Assembly (NCBI RefSeq): GCF_000756665.1
Contig: NZ_ARXV01000009.1
Location: 80,717 to 144,716, forward strand
DNA: 64,000 nt
Source: Alcanivorax nanhaiticus
GTDB lineage: Bacteria; Pseudomonadota; Gammaproteobacteria; Pseudomonadales; Alcanivoracaceae
Reading direction: 5' to 3'
The notes beneath the pieces were generated by a model. That model had not been told where the DNA came from and made no database searches. It saw nothing but the letters and a program-made list of their open reading frames with translations. Position numbers and translations under genes: made by a program. Position 1 is the stretch's first letter, and each line of letters opens with the position of its first letter. Shown piece by piece: positions 61,965 to 64,000 of this stretch.

Positions 61965-63761
61965 TCACCCCATCAACAAATCCTGTGACGGCGTCACCCG
62001 CATCACTTCCTCAATGGTGGTCAACCCTTTGGCAACTTTCATGGCACCACTGATACGCAGTGGCTTCATACCGTTTTTCAGCGACTGACGGGTAAGGGTT
62101 TCCAAATCCCCCCCCCGGGTAATCTGGTTTTTCAGGGTGCTGTTCAGCGGCATGGTCTCATACACGCCCATCCGCCCCAGATAACCGGTACCACGACACT
62201 CCAGACACCCCACCGGGCGGCAAATTTTCTCTGGCACCTTCATCTTGAAAGGCCGCACCAGCTCCTCCCAGGCGGAAACATCCGGTGCCACCTCCTCCTT
62301 ACAATTGGGGCACAGTGTTCGTACCAGACGCTGGGCCATCACCCCAATCACTGTGGCTGAAATCATGTAAGGCGCCACCCCCAGGTCCACCAGACGAGTA
62401 ATAGAGGACGGCGCATCGTTGGTATGCAGTGTAGACAGCACCAGGTGACCGGTAAGCGCCGCCTGAATGGCCATTTCTGCGGTTTGCAGATCCCGGATCT
62501 CACCAATCATGATGATGTCGGGATCCTGACGCAGCATGGCCTTCACCCCCTGGGCAAAGCTCACATCAATGTTGGCCTGCACCTGCATTTGATTGAAGCT
62601 GGGTTCCACCATCTCGATGGGATCTTCGATGGTGCAGACATTCACCTCACTGGTGGCCAGCTGCTTGAGAGTGGAATACAGGGTGGTGGTCTTACCCGAC
62701 CCGGTCGGCCCGGTCACGAAGATGATCCCATGGGGATTCTTGGTCATCTTCTGCCAGGCCTCGTAGTCCTCGCGAGTGAACCCCATCTGCTCAAAGCTGC
62801 GCACCAGCACATCCGGGTCAAATACCCGCATCACCATTTTTTCGCCAAACGCCGTGGGCAAGGTGGAGATACGCAGCTCGATTTCATTACCGTCAGGGGA
62901 CTTGGTTTTCAGACGACCATCCTGCGGCTTGCGCTTTTCCGCCACATTCAGACGGCTGAGAATCTTCAGGCGGCTGGTCACCGCCGCCATGATAGCGGCG
63001 GGCAACTCATACACGTCGTGCAGCACACCATCAATGCGGAAGCGCATCTTGCCCGCATCCCGACGCGGCTCCAGATGGATATCACTGGCCCGCTGGGTAA
63101 AGGCGTACTGGAGGATCCAGTCCACAATATTAACAATGTGCTGGTCATCCGCATCGTGCTGTCCTTTACCCACCTCCAGCAGCTGCTCGAAGTTGGTAAT
63201 CCCGGACAGCTCCTGCCCGGTATTGCCAGTCGCCCCGGCAATGGAGCGGCTCAAGTTGTAGAACTCGATACGGTAGCGGCGCAGATGCTCCGGATTGGTG
63301 AGCACCACCTCCAGCTCACGGTCACGCAGGGTCTGCTGTAGATGCCCTTTCCAATCCTGTATGAAAGGCTGATCGCAGGCCACTACCACCCGGTCGCGAT
63401 GCACTTCTACAGCGACAATGCCGTGGCGCTCCGCGAAGGCATAACTCATCACATTGGTGACCTGATCCACCTGCACCTTGAGGGGATCGATATTGTAGAC
63501 CCGCATCCCGGCCCGCTCACCGAGCCAGTCGGTCAGAAAGTCCACATCCAGCATCTGATGGGTATTGGTACGATCGGTGAGCCGGTACTTCGCCAGCACC
63601 TGGATCGGGTGCCAATTCAGCTCTTTCTTTTCCCTGGGCGTGGTGGAAATGACATTAAAGTCTTCCTGGCTGACCCGCCCCTCATCCAGCAGCTCACGCA
63701 TCAACCAGCGCACATCGATCTGTAAACCATTGGGAACAGCGGGTTTGGCAGTGGCGTTCAC
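61965..63761 (-). CDS. PilB/GspE-type secretion ATPase, standing alone
   Basis: 598 residues. An N-terminal MshEN-like domain (about 15-180) precedes the secretion ATPase core: Walker A GPTGSGKTTTLYS, Asp box DIHLEP, Walker B with MIGEIRD, and the His box TGHLVLSTLHTNDAPSS. A zinc-type four-Cys set (CPNC and CLEC) is present. Such ATPases drive type IV pilus extension or type II secretion. No other pilus or secretion gene is beside it, so its system is unknown. It is read leftward behind a gap that also holds a rightward promoter. Confidence 0.9.
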   Translation of the reverse strand: MNATAKPAVPNGLQIDVRWLMRELLDEGRVSQEDFNVISTTPREKKELNWHPIQVLAKYRLTDRTNTHQMLDVDFLTDWLGERAGMRVYNIDPLKVQVDQVTNVMSYAFAERHGIVAVEVHRDRVVVACDQPFIQDWKGHLQQTLRDRELEVVLTNPEHLRRYRIEFYNLSRSIAGATGNTGQELSGITNFEQLLEVGKGQHDADDQHIVNIVDWILQYAFTQRASDIHLEPRRDAGKMRFRIDGVLHDVYELPAAIMAAVTSRLKILSRLNVAEKRKPQDGRLKTKSPDGNEIELRISTLPTAFGEKMVMRVFDPDVLVRSFEQMGFTREDYEAWQKMTKNPHGIIFVTGPTGSGKTTTLYSTLKQLATSEVNVCTIEDPIEMVEPSFNQMQVQANIDVSFAQGVKAMLRQDPDIIMIGEIRDLQTAEMAIQAALTGHLVLSTLHTNDAPSSITRLVDLGVAPYMISATVIGVMAQRLVRTLCPNCKEEVAPDVSAWEELVRPFKMKVPEKICRPVGCLECRGTGYLGRMGVYETMPLNSTLKNQITRGGDLETLTRQSLKNGMKPLRISGAMKVAKGLTTIEEVMRVTPSQDLLMG

Positions 63762-63822
63762 TCAGACTCTCCGAATTCTGTTCAGGCCTGTTTCAGATGA
63801 CTCCGGCCCTTATCGTTATATG

Positions 63823-63837
63823 GGGTTACTGTAACCC
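63823..63837. promoter_or_regulatory. Operator-like palindrome
   Basis: GGGTTAC-T-GTAACCC, a perfect 7+7 inverted repeat with one central base. It is centred about 56 bp upstream of the start predicted for the rightward promoter and between two divergent transcription units. The binding protein is unknown. Confidence 0.5.
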
Positions 63838-63850
63838 GAAGATCAAAACC

Positions 63851-63879
63851 CTGACAGCCCCGCCCGGTTTCACTATACT
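63851..63879 (+). promoter_or_regulatory. Sigma-70 promoter reading out of the window
   Basis: CTGACA (63851-63856), 17 bp, TATACT (63874-63879); each box matches the consensus in 5 of 6 positions. Confidence 0.7.
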
Positions 63880-64000
63880 CGCGACCAATTTCATGACGTA
63901 AGTGTGACAAGAGTCCACTGCGTCAGCGGATGGCACGCCGTAGGCGTACCGGAAGCAACATGGGAAACTTGGGCCTTTTAACACTGCCAAAATGGCCCCT

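Larger units (their letters stand above)
63762..64000. other. Intergenic region with operator-like palindrome and a rightward promoter
   Basis: Beyond the PilB-like start lie a perfect palindrome at 63823-63837 and a sigma-70 promoter at 63851-63879. An ATG at 63960, 5 nt after GGAAG, opens a frame that stays open to the window edge (13 codons). It may be a new gene, but this is too short to call. Confidence 0.4.

Noticed and set aside
61539..61988. Frames of about 100-150 codons on both strands across the glnE upstream gap
   Set aside because: Their distinctive peptide text (KLQAT, LVACSLKL) is translation of the heptamer arms. No ribosome binding site or domain.

Overview
The window is chromosomal DNA of a gammaproteobacterium, most likely a marine Alcanivorax-like organism. 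That placement rests on gene order and protein resemblance judged by eye, not on a search. Coding density is high, and there is no rRNA, insertion sequence, prophage or CRISPR array. One tRNA gene (Phe, GAA) is present.

Layout. 1-7.0 kb: nitrogen control (ntrC, ntrB, glnA) with good sigma-54 promoters and NtrC-type inverted repeats in front of both glnA and ntrB, a DUF4124 protein, and a PP-loop/TusA pair that looks like an RNA thiolation unit. 7.1-13.1 kb: a metallophosphoesterase, a YejM/LapC-like membrane sulfatase-fold protein, and a three-gene translationally coupled module (retropepsin-like protease, inactive-transglutaminase membrane protein, RimK-like ATP-grasp ligase). 13.4-21.4 kb: typA, small envelope proteins, trmL, the rhodanese-grxC-secB operon, and envC-ctpA-yibQ. 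21.4-31.7 kb: a BASS transporter, hisBHAF, a PanZ-like GNAT, a 7TMR-DISM histidine kinase, asmA-mutY-yggX and tRNA-Phe. 31.8-38.3 kb: a four-gene NRPS-independent hydroxamate siderophore operon with a Fur-like box over its promoter. 38.6-42.2 kb: an M48 lipoprotein protease and a Baeyer-Villiger-type monooxygenase divergent from an AraC regulator. 42.3-57.8 kb: a lipopolysaccharide core locus (hldE, two O-antigen-ligase-like proteins, lpxL, glycosyltransferases, four kinase-fold proteins, a KpsS/KpsC-like protein, an LTA-synthase-like protein, waaG, waaC, waaF). 57.8-63.8 kb: ilvE, glnE and a PilB/GspE-type ATPase.

Connections. GlnE (adenylyltransferase), GlnA with its conserved target tyrosine, and NtrB/NtrC form most of one nitrogen circuit, although glnE lies more than 50 kb away. 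The order glnE-ilvE-waaF-waaC-waaG-waaP matches Pseudomonas aeruginosa. The LPS locus, the YejM-like protein, AsmA, EnvC, CtpA and YibQ make this an envelope-rich stretch.

The most unusual signal is non-coding. Several intergenic arrays have a strict 7-bp period although their sequences are unrelated (TTCACTG-, GAAACTC-, GCTACAA- and GTCAACT-like units). They usually occur as inverted pairs at gene ends. One family has a fixed plan: heptamer arm, 27-28 nt, a perfect 17-20 bp hairpin, 27 nt, inverted heptamer arm. It occurs twice almost complete and once degenerate, always between convergent genes whose stop codons lie in or beside the arms.
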